NCBI GenBank assembly: GCA_016936175.1 | Contig: JAFGPN010000010.1 | Span: 1-33,600 of the forward strand | Source: Patescibacteria group bacterium | Lineage (GTDB): Bacteria > Patescibacteriota > Kazan-3B-28 > UBA10110 | Direction of reading: 5' to 3' | DNA length: 33,600 bases | Shown: positions 17,011-26,261 of the stretch, in pieces | Layout: every line of letters begins with the position of its first letter | Position numbering within the stretch: the first letter of the stretch is position 1 | Notes under the pieces: model-generated | The model's database searches: none | The model's input: the letters and a program-made list of their open reading frames with translations, nothing else | Told to the model about the DNA's origin: nothing | Program-made: the position numbers and the translations under genes

Positions 17011-20000
17011 CAAATTACGCAATCTCCTGATCATAATCGGACTAGTAGCGGCTAGCGCTGGTTTGGCGTGGTGGTATTTGGCTAAGCCCGCTATTAGCGG
17101 GATCACCCCTCCCCCACCAGTTCATGCTTATGATGGCGAGAACAATCTTAAATACGCCCTACGACGCGGCAGTTACGTTCAGCAAGATGAAACTCGTTCA
17201 TTTATCGTAAACGGCAACACCATAGAACTGCAGTTAACCTTCGACCAAAACTATATCAGCCCAGCCATCGGGAGTTCGGTCAAGGGAACAATACGCCTAC
17301 TAGTTAATGGGAAGGTGTCAGATGTATGGCCTGCTGGATTTAACCCTAACGAATGGGCGACGGATGGTAAAAATCCGCGAGTATATCTAACCACCTACGG
17401 TACTTATAGCTGGGCCTGCCCCACTTCACAGCTTTTATATGCTCAGGCAAACACAAATAGCTCTAATCCAGTTAACTACGTTGAGTACTGCTATCCTGGC
17501 TTGGACTACACCGCCGTTACCAACTACGATCGGCCGTATGTTTCTTCGGCGATCTATTCACCCCAAGCCTCCAGTGTATTGGACAGGTTTGGTAACACCA
17601 TCACCACCCAGTTGGAGTTGATAGATGGCAAAGCTGAGTTCGAGTTTATCTATCGCAGTGGACGATATGCGCCTTATGTGGAGTTCGAAACATTTGCATC
17701 ATTGGATCAAAAAGTCTATTCCAGAAAGATTCTGAAGTTCCAGGACCAGATATCGCCGAATATTGATACACCCCAAGTATCAGCCAGTGCTGGCCCATTA
17801 AAGTACGACCTGCAGTTTTCGACCACTCAAGTTGAACCAGAACAGCCTCAGATAATTCAGGTTAAGGTAACCTCCGTTGACGTCACCACACAAACCATTA
17901 AAACAGACCCCTATCAACGAGTAAGGTTATGGACGTATCCCTTGGCTTACTACGCTCAATACGCCCAAATTAACCGGGTACTGTTTGAATGGCCGTGGTT
18001 AACTGGCGGGCTATTAGAAAAAGCCGGTGATTGGCTGGGCTATTCCGGACAAGTCGCCAACATCTCCACCACACCAGAGATTATCACCAGCAATCAGATA
18101 CACAAGGCTTTGATCTATCCCGGTAATCAATATATCGAGTTGGACCTTATTAACGGTGAGGCAACGGGTTACTTTGCCTATAACGGTAAGTACCGCTCGG
18201 TATCGCCCCAGCTTATCTTTGTGGCTCAGCCGGTCAGCTTTGATTTTGAGCCGATAGTTAACCCCGACCTCAACACTAACCCCGGCGCTGGAGGTCGCGG
18301 TGGCGGCGCCGGTGCCGAAAGTGTTCGCTATGCCGAAGAGTTGCCGGCGCGACCGGATGACGAGTTAAACGCCGACGGGGTTCAAATCTTTTCGCGCACC
18401 AAACAATCGGACTATAATTTTTTGTATATTACTTGGTTTAAATCCGATCTGTTAGCTCAGACGGTTTATAGTGTCCATTCTCTCCCGATTGCTCACGGCG
18501 CTTCAGTTGCCCTGCCCATTGCAATCACCGCCAGAATGTTGTGGCTATTGATCGCCTTTATTCTGTTGCAGGTCACCCAGATCCTGATCGGCGGATTTAT
18601 GATATTTTTCAAATCACGCCGCAAACAAAAAATAGCTACGCCAACCACTATTAAAAAGAGCTGGCTTAAGCGACTAAGCGGATGGCTATTGATTAGCGCC
18701 ATGGCCAGCCTGTTAATTTATAGCGCTTTTAATTTTCCCGGATACGATCTGCTACAAACTCCATCGGAGCCGGTAATTCAAACCTTGCCTACTCCGACAG
18801 AAAAGGCGACCACTAAATCCGGACATTCGTTTGTAATCGAATTTGATACTGACAAGTTAAACCCTTATCCGGGCGGTGTATCACATGGCCGAATTAGGGT
18901 GGTGGATAATAATAATCAGACCGTACCGGTTCAGGGAGTTGCTCAACTTACTTCAGGTTTTGCTACCACTAATGCGATTGACGAGGACTCTAGATATCTT
19001 CCAGATTATTTTGGCGAACTAACCGGTCGCGAGATGGTAACCAAGGACGTGATCGAACAAGGTATCTGGGAGCTCCGCACCGAGAAGGATTACACCGAGG
19101 TAGATAAACTCAAAGAAGAGCTTAAGCACGACGCCAATGCTATCGGTGAGATGGCTAAAGATGCCGGAGTCGGCGGTGGCGGGGAAGCTCTCTATGCCGC
19201 CTTAGGAAAGGTGTTGGAAGATTGGGCAGATGATGTAGTAGTTCCGGTTGAGATCAAGCCCGCCAGTTATGCAATTAAGCCTGGTTGTAGTGTTATCCCG
19301 GGGGGCAGTCGAATAGCTACCCCGTTTAGTGAAATAGGCACCTGTGGTTTAGCCTTAACCCTGCGTAACGGAGAAGCTGAGTTTACTTATATCAACCATG
19401 CTCAACAGTACGGCTACGTTACCTTCCGGGTTACCGCCGTTGAGAATTCAGTTGAACAGTTGGCGATGTACGACCCGGCTAACTATCAAACTAAGCCCGG
19501 CGATGTTGCTCCGGAACTTATTCTTAGCACACCGTGGTTGTTAGATGAGCGAACTGCGGCTTCAGCATTTGCCTCATTACCTTATACCGATCAGGCTACT
19601 ACACTAACTACCCGTCAATCGTGGGCATTTGGTGATTATCGTGATTTCTCGCCGTCAGCCGAACTGGTCAGCACTCAAACTAAATTGGACTATTACTACC
19701 AAATAAAGACCAGTCCTTCTCGCCAAGGCCAAATTATCATAACTATTACGCCCAAAGCCTTACCCAACCGAGTCGTCCCCTATAACGCGACTAATCGGGC
19801 TCGCTTAAGTGTGGCGGCCGGATTCGATCCAACCGAGGTGTCTAAACTAAAAAATCAGTGGTCAAACAGTAATGCAGACAACGAATACGTTGACCCGCCA
19901 GAGAACTTGGGTCAGACCTATCCGGTGAGGTTACTTACGCCCGGTAATAACACACCGGTTACAGAGCTAACCTTTGATATCGGCAACCAACCAATCAAGA

Positions 20001-20386
20001 TTCAGGCCGAGTTAACCTCTCAGGCCAACTTACTGCCCTACATCGGATTAAATATGGAGGTATGGAGTGCCAAAGGGGTACCAGCCGAACTGAAATTCGA
20101 AGACATCCAACGCAAGTCATTAGGCGCTCGCTCTGTTCCAACCCAGGGCGGATACACGCTAAAGCCAGTGGATCCGAGTATCTACCGCACAGAGACTCCC
20201 AGAACAATGGTAATAAAAACTAACCTGTCCTTAGATGTCAGTAAAAGTGAGTGGCTGCCGTCACCCTCTCGTGTTGGTCAGTTGTTTGTTGCTCAGCAGA
20301 TTGCTGGTCTAATTTTAATCCTGATAATATTAATTTGGAGACGGGTGAAAATAAAAAGAAATGCTAAACAAAAAACTACGGCGTAA
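16994..20386 (+). CDS. Tandem surface-protein family, member 3 (double-length: two paralogous units fused through an internal TM-loop-TM)
   Basis: First unit NTIELQLTFDQNYISPAIGSSVKGTIRLLVNG...TIKTDPYQRVRLWTYP...IELDLINGEATGYFAYNGKYRSVSPQLIFVAQPVSF...DYNFLYITWFKS. Then TM, basic loop SRRKQKIATPTTIKKSWLKRL, TM. Second unit HSFVIEFDTDKLNPYPGGVSHGRIRVV...YYYQIKTSPSRQGQIIITI. The ATG at 16994 is preferred over the TTG at 16988. Confidence 0.85.
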   Translation: MLKPNNKLRNLLIIIGLVAASAGLAWWYLAKPAISGITPPPPVHAYDGENNLKYALRRGSYVQQDETRSFIVNGNTIELQLTFDQNYISPAIGSSVKGTIRLLVNGKVSDVWPAGFNPNEWATDGKNPRVYLTTYGTYSWACPTSQLLYAQANTNSSNPVNYVEYCYPGLDYTAVTNYDRPYVSSAIYSPQASSVLDRFGNTITTQLELIDGKAEFEFIYRSGRYAPYVEFETFASLDQKVYSRKILKFQDQISPNIDTPQVSASAGPLKYDLQFSTTQVEPEQPQIIQVKVTSVDVTTQTIKTDPYQRVRLWTYPLAYYAQYAQINRVLFEWPWLTGGLLEKAGDWLGYSGQVANISTTPEIITSNQIHKALIYPGNQYIELDLINGEATGYFAYNGKYRSVSPQLIFVAQPVSFDFEPIVNPDLNTNPGAGGRGGGAGAESVRYAEELPARPDDELNADGVQIFSRTKQSDYNFLYITWFKSDLLAQTVYSVHSLPIAHGASVALPIAITARMLWLLIAFILLQVTQILIGGFMIFFKSRRKQKIATPTTIKKSWLKRLSGWLLISAMASLLIYSAFNFPGYDLLQTPSEPVIQTLPTPTEKATTKSGHSFVIEFDTDKLNPYPGGVSHGRIRVVDNNNQTVPVQGVAQLTSGFATTNAIDEDSRYLPDYFGELTGREMVTKDVIEQGIWELRTEKDYTEVDKLKEELKHDANAIGEMAKDAGVGGGGEALYAALGKVLEDWADDVVVPVEIKPASYAIKPGCSVIPGGSRIATPFSEIGTCGLALTLRNGEAEFTYINHAQQYGYVTFRVTAVENSVEQLAMYDPANYQTKPGDVAPELILSTPWLLDERTAASAFASLPYTDQATTLTTRQSWAFGDYRDFSPSAELVSTQTKLDYYYQIKTSPSRQGQIIITITPKALPNRVVPYNATNRARLSVAAGFDPTEVSKLKNQWSNSNADNEYVDPPENLGQTYPVRLLTPGNNTPVTELTFDIGNQPIKIQAELTSQANLLPYIGLNMEVWSAKGVPAELKFEDIQRKSLGARSVPTQGGYTLKPVDPSIYRTETPRTMVIKTNLSLDVSKSEWLPSPSRVGQLFVAQQIAGLILILIILIWRRVKIKRNAKQKTTA

Positions 20387-22190
20387 AAAAATTATTATTG
20401 GGATATTTATCTTACTGGCTATCGCCGGCGCGATGTTAGCATGGCGTTATTTAATGCCGAGTAACGGTGCCTGGGAGAAGACCTTCCCCTTAGCCCAAAC
20501 TACCGAGCATAGCTATTCCCTGAGGGTAAAGTTAGAGAGACCACTTTATTACGTCGCAGTACCAGCGGCGGTTCAGGGCACGATTGAAGTGCTGCGAGAC
20601 GGGGTCTCATTGGCCGATCTAACGGCCGACCCAGATGGAAGAACCGGGGTTAACTTTGTAGCCATTAGCTATATTGATGGCTACATGCGTCCAACGGCCC
20701 TTTACGAGGCGGCGGGCATAGATAAATATAATTCGCGAGATTTTGACCCCACAATCAAACTATCGATCACCCCCCACCAGGCGCCCACCAAGGCCAAAGC
20801 CGGCAACTACCGCCTAATGAGTTACGCCTACTCTGCCCAGGCCTTAAAAGAGTGGCAGTACGATTACAAAAACCAAACCGATAAAATAACCGGCAACCTA
20901 ACCTTTGACCGCGGCTTTGCCCAATTTGGTTATCTTTATGGCGATGCGGCTCCCGGCTCGGTGGTGGATTTTCACATCGAGGTATTGCTTAGTGGCAAAC
21001 CAATTGTGATAGACCACCCAATTGAATTTACTCAACGACCTAATTGGAACACTCGGGTTTATCGCCAATCAACCGAAGGAATCTATTATGATGTTACGCT
21101 AACACCGTTCTTGCGCAAAGTCCGTTACTTGCCCACCGAAGATGGCATGGCGATAGATGCCGATGCTGGCGTAAGAACTCGGATAGAAAAAGCAGTTAGG
21201 GTTAAAGTTATCGCGCGCAATTCTGTAACCGGCAAGATTGAAACCAATCCATTCCAACGAGTAAAACTGAGTGTATTGCCACTGTTCTTGGTTAGCGACA
21301 GCGCCACTCCCACACCAATCGAATATCCAGGCCAGCTGACTTATCAGGGAGTCTCGCGCTCAGAGCAGTTGCCAGAATACTGGAAGCAGATCTTGAGCGA
21401 CCCTTATGGCGAGGGCATAACAGATCCCGACGAAATGGCGTACTGGGACAACACCAGTATGGTCAGAGAAGATGATGTCTACCTATCCCGACTACTGTCC
21501 GCCAACGGCCTGGTAGAGGGGTTGAGCCTGTTCAATTTTGGCTTTGATCCGACCTTCTGGTTCTCTTATCGCAATATCCCAGCCGAATATCTAAATGCCC
21601 AACCTCGAGTGCAGATCGATCTTGATCTGATCAACGGCCAAGGCGAGGCGCTGTTCTTGCCTAACAGTAAATACGGCGATAAAGATGTTTTAAGAGAATA
21701 CATGGTCCAAAAAGGATTAGATGATAAAACTGTGGAACAGGAGCTAACCAAAGCAGAGATCAACGATCAACTTAAGAACTTTGTTTGGCCGAAGGTAGTG
21801 ATGACAGTTCAGCCTACCGACTATCACCTGGTAGGCTACCAGTCCTGCGGTAGTGATAGTGGGGTAGATCAATACAGCGATCGAGCACTGCCCGATATGA
21901 GCTTCCGCGAACAGGCCGATATCCAATGCCCCGCTCTGCCCAGTAGCGACTATCATTTCTTAAACCGAACCTGGCACAAAGACAGTAGCTTGGTCAGTCA
22001 GCGATACACCGTAGTTCCACTAACCCCGGATATGCTATCTAGGGCAGAGCGCTCTTTGCCAGCACCAAACCGGCTTTGGTCAATTATTTGGTTAGCGATT
22101 ACCTCGCAGTTAGCGCAACTGATTTTAGGAATCACCCTGATTATAGTAATTAGCAGGCGTCAACGTGGAAGAAAATCGCTTAAAGCATAA
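20361..22190 (+). CDS. Tandem surface-protein family, member 4
   Basis: EHSYSLRVKLERPLYYVAVPAAVQGTIEVLRDG, IYYDVTLTPF...VTGKIETNPFQRVKLSVLP, QIDLDLINGQGEALFLPNSKYGD...VVMTVQPTDY, DYHFLNRTWHKDSSLVSQRYTVVPLT, C-terminal TM. Confidence 0.85.
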   Translation: MLNKKLRRKKIIIGIFILLAIAGAMLAWRYLMPSNGAWEKTFPLAQTTEHSYSLRVKLERPLYYVAVPAAVQGTIEVLRDGVSLADLTADPDGRTGVNFVAISYIDGYMRPTALYEAAGIDKYNSRDFDPTIKLSITPHQAPTKAKAGNYRLMSYAYSAQALKEWQYDYKNQTDKITGNLTFDRGFAQFGYLYGDAAPGSVVDFHIEVLLSGKPIVIDHPIEFTQRPNWNTRVYRQSTEGIYYDVTLTPFLRKVRYLPTEDGMAIDADAGVRTRIEKAVRVKVIARNSVTGKIETNPFQRVKLSVLPLFLVSDSATPTPIEYPGQLTYQGVSRSEQLPEYWKQILSDPYGEGITDPDEMAYWDNTSMVREDDVYLSRLLSANGLVEGLSLFNFGFDPTFWFSYRNIPAEYLNAQPRVQIDLDLINGQGEALFLPNSKYGDKDVLREYMVQKGLDDKTVEQELTKAEINDQLKNFVWPKVVMTVQPTDYHLVGYQSCGSDSGVDQYSDRALPDMSFREQADIQCPALPSSDYHFLNRTWHKDSSLVSQRYTVVPLTPDMLSRAERSLPAPNRLWSIIWLAITSQLAQLILGITLIIVISRRQRGRKSLKA

Positions 22191-23766
22191 AAAATATCTG
22201 TTAGCTCTTGGATTGATCGCCTTGTTAGTGGTGGTAAGTTTAGGCGTCGCTTTAAACCCAGGCGGTCGGGCCTGGCTGGTGCGGACCTGGCAATCCATCG
22301 TAGGTAATCGACAGAAAGCCGGTAGTTTTAGTGAGCTGTTTCCACCCGAAGGTCAGCTAACAACCCAGGCATTAACCGTGGATGGCCACGTTTATCGGTT
22401 AAAGATCAGCGCCGACAAAAAACAACTGGTTCCCCTGCCGGGCGAAAGCGCTAACTTCGATATCCAATTGATGGAAGGTGGCCGAACGCTAAGCTCCCTG
22501 CCGTCACCGCTGGCCAAAAATGCTAAGGCCCAATCGCCCACTCTGCAGGTCAAAATAACAGGCGTGGCCAACATCTACGAGAACGATGCCGACCATCCAC
22601 CAGTCAGCACTACTCGTTTGCCGGGTGCAGGCGCCTATATATATTCACCGCAGGCAACGGACAGGTTTAGTTATCCATATAAAAAAGATACCTTAGAAGC
22701 CACCTTAGATTTTGGCTCTGGCAGTGCACAGATTAATTATTTGTATGGCGGTGGCAAGATTAAAGATCGGATCACCCTTCAGGCTACTGCCATATTTTAC
22801 GATGGGCAGATAAAACAAGGCGCAGAGCTACCCTTTGCCGACGAAAAGATCATCGCCACATCCAAAAAAATTCCCCCTCCCCAGTATCTTAAGAAAGACG
22901 TGTGCTATCAAGTCGCCTTCGCGCCAGCTCGGGTAGATACCGAGAAAGAAGTAAACGTAAAACTGACTGTTAAGTCAATCGATTCTAAGACTGGTCGAGT
23001 CGATACCAATCCCTACCAGCGAGTTCGGATAGAGCTTTGGCCGATGCGCGCATTTTATGCTTTTTCTGAGGCTCGATTCGAAGAGGCCGGCAAATTTTTA
23101 ACAGCCTCTCGTTTGGCCATACCGGCATCGTTGGGCGGCACTACGCTGGGCGGGTATTCTTATGATCCAGAAACCGGCGAAAGAATTTCACCAGCATTAG
23201 GACACCCTAATACGGATAATCCTGGAATTCTTAGTAGTATTTATTGGTATTTGGTTGAGGGGGCTAATAGCTTTACTGCCAAAACTTCGACAGAGGCCGA
23301 TAAAAAAACCCTAACCTGGTTAGACCAACAGATCATTAATTACCAAGAAGATTATCTGTCTAATGTTTACACCGAAAAGCAGATGGCCGATTACTTGGCA
23401 TCAATGGAGCTACTGCCCACCCACATCAACTACGCCGAGTTGGACTTAGTAGACGGTATTGGTGAGGTTTATTTCCGCTACTCTGGTAATGTTGGAGCCG
23501 TACCTTACGTAACCTTTGTTATCAGTCCGGTTGATTTTATGTCTCTCAACGCAGGGAAATTCCCCTACTGCGATAGTGATGACGAATATTGGAGTGGTTA
23601 TTATCTGCCAGCTAATAATCATCGCAACGATTCAAATTTTTGTATGGTTCGTCGAATGAAGACCAGCCAACCGCAGGCTTTGTATAAATCCTGGATGCTG
23701 GAAGATGATTTTAAAAAACTTCAACGGCAGATCCAAACCGTTACCTATTTACCTGTTGATCGATGA
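22165..23766 (+). CDS. Tandem surface-protein family, member 5 (GTG start; no C-terminal TM)
   Basis: DGHVYRLKISADKKQLVPLPGESANFDIQLMEGG, AYIYSPQATDRFSYPYKK, CYQVAFAPARVDTEKEVNVKL...TGRVDTNPYQRVRIELWP, AELDLVDGIGEVYFRYSGNVGAVPYVTFVISPVDF, ends TVTYLPVDR*. Confidence 0.83.
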   Translation: MEENRLKHKKYLLALGLIALLVVVSLGVALNPGGRAWLVRTWQSIVGNRQKAGSFSELFPPEGQLTTQALTVDGHVYRLKISADKKQLVPLPGESANFDIQLMEGGRTLSSLPSPLAKNAKAQSPTLQVKITGVANIYENDADHPPVSTTRLPGAGAYIYSPQATDRFSYPYKKDTLEATLDFGSGSAQINYLYGGGKIKDRITLQATAIFYDGQIKQGAELPFADEKIIATSKKIPPPQYLKKDVCYQVAFAPARVDTEKEVNVKLTVKSIDSKTGRVDTNPYQRVRIELWPMRAFYAFSEARFEEAGKFLTASRLAIPASLGGTTLGGYSYDPETGERISPALGHPNTDNPGILSSIYWYLVEGANSFTAKTSTEADKKTLTWLDQQIINYQEDYLSNVYTEKQMADYLASMELLPTHINYAELDLVDGIGEVYFRYSGNVGAVPYVTFVISPVDFMSLNAGKFPYCDSDDEYWSGYYLPANNHRNDSNFCMVRRMKTSQPQALYKSWMLEDDFKKLQRQIQTVTYLPVDR

Positions 23767-24761
23767 GGAAAAAATATATAAACAGATCATTAATTGTTAG
23801 CTTGGTCGCGATTGGCGCTACCATTATTTTGTTAGCAACCATCCGGTCGATCTATTCTGGTGTGGCCGGCGCACAGACCCCAACCGCTACAGAGGCGGCT
23901 AAAAATTCTCAGCTGGCCCGCCGGGTAAAAGGCGAAGTATACTACGATGTTAGTTTCTCTACCGGGCAGGTTAGCCGAGGCAAAGAAAAAAGATTTAATA
24001 TTACTGTAACGGCCATTAACAGCCAAACCGGTAAGGTAGACAAAAATCCCTTCCAGCGCGTACAAATAATCGCTCTGCCAGTCGAAGTGTCGAAAACCGA
24101 ATCGGGCAACGATTTGTGGACACCACCGGGCACCTTTACCCCTAACATAGTTAGTGGTAAACCCTCAGTCTATGCCGAACACTCTGGGGGATATTCCGAA
24201 GCGATGCCTCCGGGGGAGCTGTGGCCGGTCAGCAATTTTGATCTGATTGATGGAACGGCTACGGTCAGCTTTTCAGCAACTAATACCCCTAAAACCGATG
24301 CCTATATGGGATTTATGGTTACCCCAGCCAGTTGGGCTTTTTCCTTTCAACCGTACAGCAATACCCGTATCTCTGAGGCTTATCGATTTACCCTAAAGGG
24401 TCCTCGTCAACCAAGCGGCTATAAATTTTTATACAAAGAGTGGCAGGTGGATAACACAATGGCTGAGCATATCTTTACTATCGCCACCCTGCCGGTCGAT
24501 AACGCCCCACACCAATCGATAATGGAATTGGGCAGTTGGCAACCCGAAACTAAACTGCCAGACTACCAGCCGCAAAACGATGTGGCTCAAAATATAGTGG
24601 TGCCGCCTGCCGCCAACCTTACCCCACCAATTTATGACAACCCCACCATAGCTCGCTCCCGGCTATCCTTTTGGCTGTGGCTAATTGGTTCCTTAATCGT
24701 TTTAGTTGCCGGCGGGTTGTGGTGGCTGACCAGAAAAAATAGCTCTCACAAAGCTAAATAA
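23763..24761 (+). CDS. Tandem surface-protein family, member 6 (C-terminal half-unit only, with N- and C-terminal TM)
   Basis: VYYDVSFSTGQVSRGKEKRFNITV...TGKVDKNPFQRVQIIALP, FDLIDGTATVSFSATN...YMGFMVTPASWAF, GYKFLYKEWQVDNTMAEHIFTIATLPV, C-terminal TM. Confidence 0.83.
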   Translation: MRKKYINRSLIVSLVAIGATIILLATIRSIYSGVAGAQTPTATEAAKNSQLARRVKGEVYYDVSFSTGQVSRGKEKRFNITVTAINSQTGKVDKNPFQRVQIIALPVEVSKTESGNDLWTPPGTFTPNIVSGKPSVYAEHSGGYSEAMPPGELWPVSNFDLIDGTATVSFSATNTPKTDAYMGFMVTPASWAFSFQPYSNTRISEAYRFTLKGPRQPSGYKFLYKEWQVDNTMAEHIFTIATLPVDNAPHQSIMELGSWQPETKLPDYQPQNDVAQNIVVPPAANLTPPIYDNPTIARSRLSFWLWLIGSLIVLVAGGLWWLTRKNSSHKAK

Positions 24762-24786
24762 TTCGCCCGGCCGTAAAAGTTAATGC

Positions 24787-24815
24787 TTGACCCACCACTG
24801 ATTGAGTGGTAGGTT
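24787..24815 (+). promoter_or_regulatory. Putative promoter with dyad spacer, lipoprotein cassette 1
   Basis: TTGACC (24787-24792) - N17 - TAGGTT (24810-24815); spacer contains ACCACT...AGTGGT. Same arrangement at 25583-25611. Confidence 0.4.
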
Positions 24816-24852
24816 GCAGGTGTTTCCACAATCCTTCTGGAGGTGATATGAA

Positions 24853-25533
24853 GTGGCGTTATTTAACAAGTTACTGCTCCCCAGAGCAGTATTCAGCGTG
24901 GTCATTCTGCTGATACTCTTCACCGGCTGTGGCCAGAAGAAGCCCGGCATCTACATCAACAACCGGAAGGTTCCGATGACAGATGTGCATTTCAGCCCGG
25001 ATGGGACCTTTCGTATTCCCCGAAGATACCCTGTGGTTGCCGAAGGAGATAAAGTCATCATTACCACGGTTGAAGAGCGGCTTGTGAACAAGCAACTCTA
25101 TCAGCATTTTGGGTGGACGGTCACTCTGAAGGAGAACGGCACAGAAACTATCATTGTTGGGCCAAACAAGCCCAATGATCCACGCTTTCTGGATGAGGAG
25201 GGTTTTATCTATAACCTACACGGGCCGGACGACCCCAATAACCGACGTTTCCTAGACATCGCATGGTCGTCTCCAGTTGGGTATACCGGCAATTCAATCA
25301 GCGGACTGTTTACTGCAACACCACTAGGGGATGGAAGGTACAGGATAGACACATCCACCTACGAACCATATAAATATCTCGGGGATGCCTATAGGATAAC
25401 CACCCCGCGTCAATCAGGTGATCCAAGATCTGACTATGGTCAAGTTGCTGAGTATCACCATCTCCGCAAAGGGGTATACATCATACCAGAAATCGGGGCA
25501 ATTGACTGGGGAGTAATCATCGTGGTTAAGTAA
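24853..25533 (+). CDS. Putative lipoprotein, paralogue 1 (GTG start)
   Basis: SD GGAGGTGAT; VVILLILFTGCGQKKPGIYINNRKVP gives lipobox LFTGC; shared motif FRIPRRYPVV. Confidence 0.8.
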   Translation: MALFNKLLLPRAVFSVVILLILFTGCGQKKPGIYINNRKVPMTDVHFSPDGTFRIPRRYPVVAEGDKVIITTVEERLVNKQLYQHFGWTVTLKENGTETIIVGPNKPNDPRFLDEEGFIYNLHGPDDPNNRRFLDIAWSSPVGYTGNSISGLFTATPLGDGRYRIDTSTYEPYKYLGDAYRITTPRQSGDPRSDYGQVAEYHHLRKGVYIIPEIGAIDWGVIIVVK

Positions 25534-25548
25534 ACACTGCAAAAAGCG

Positions 25549-25582
25549 AAACCACTCGCCTGGCGACCGAGTGGTTTTTTTA
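25549..25582 (+). terminator. Rho-independent terminator
   Basis: AACCACTCG (25549-25557) / CGAGTGGTT (25568-25576) perfect 9-bp stem followed by a T-run. Confidence 0.88.
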
Positions 25583-25611
25583 TTGACCTACCGCTAAATG
25601 AATGGTAGGTT
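25583..25611 (+). promoter_or_regulatory. Putative promoter with dyad spacer, lipoprotein cassette 2
   Basis: TTGACC (25583-25588) - N17 - TAGGTT (25606-25611); CCTACC (25587-25592)/GGTAGG (25604-25609) inverted repeat. Confidence 0.4.
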
Positions 25612-25647
25612 GCAGGTGTTTCCACGACTTTTCTGGAGGTGATTAAC

Positions 25648-26256
25648 GTGGCGACCTTTTACAACTTACTGCTCAGAGGAGTGGTATTCATCGTGGCCGT
25701 TCTGCTGGTGCTCTTTACCGGCTGTGGTCAGAAGAAGCCCGGCATCTACATCAATGGCCAGCGCATCCCACTGGAGAAGATTAGCTACGATGCGAGTAAC
25801 CTTACGATGACTATTCCAACTGGTTACCCCAGCGTTAAGTCTAGAGAACTAATCGAGGTAGCAGTGGTGAAAGGCGAGATGCTCCGAGAAGAGTTGCTAC
25901 AACTCTCAGGATCAGTACCAGATCCGGCAGTGGCCGATTCCTGGGTACATCCTGTTGACACACCCTTCTCCTTTTACGGAGATGAGGCGGCTGATCAGAT
26001 GGAGTTTGAGATAGTAAAGACACTATCTCAGCAGAAAATCCGTTGGGAGGGGCCTATAACTATGACTGCCCTATCCAGCGTCCAATATCAGGTAAAGTTC
26101 GACCTATACGACTCGAAGCAATACCTGTGGGATTTTTCAAAATCGAGCCCCAAGGGAGACGGATACGATTTCACCTACGTGTTTCCTGAGGGGCTACCTG
26201 CTGGCGCCTATGCTTTTCGCGCCTCGTATTTTCTCCCCCTTATCATTGTGAGGTGA
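25648..26256 (+). CDS. Putative lipoprotein, paralogue 2 (GTG start, track start 25639 is upstream)
   Basis: SD GGAGGTGAT before GTG 25648; VAVLLVLFTGCGQKKPGIYINGQRIP gives lipobox LFTGC; shared motif MTIPTGYPSV. Confidence 0.78.
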   Translation: MATFYNLLLRGVVFIVAVLLVLFTGCGQKKPGIYINGQRIPLEKISYDASNLTMTIPTGYPSVKSRELIEVAVVKGEMLREELLQLSGSVPDPAVADSWVHPVDTPFSFYGDEAADQMEFEIVKTLSQQKIRWEGPITMTALSSVQYQVKFDLYDSKQYLWDFSKSSPKGDGYDFTYVFPEGLPAGAYAFRASYFLPLIIVR

Positions 26257-26261
26257 ACAAG

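Noticed and set aside
13551-24761. LPXTG/sortase-type surface array
   Set aside because: No LPXTG motif; the C-termini are TM segments with basic tails directly following motif E, and no sortase was found.
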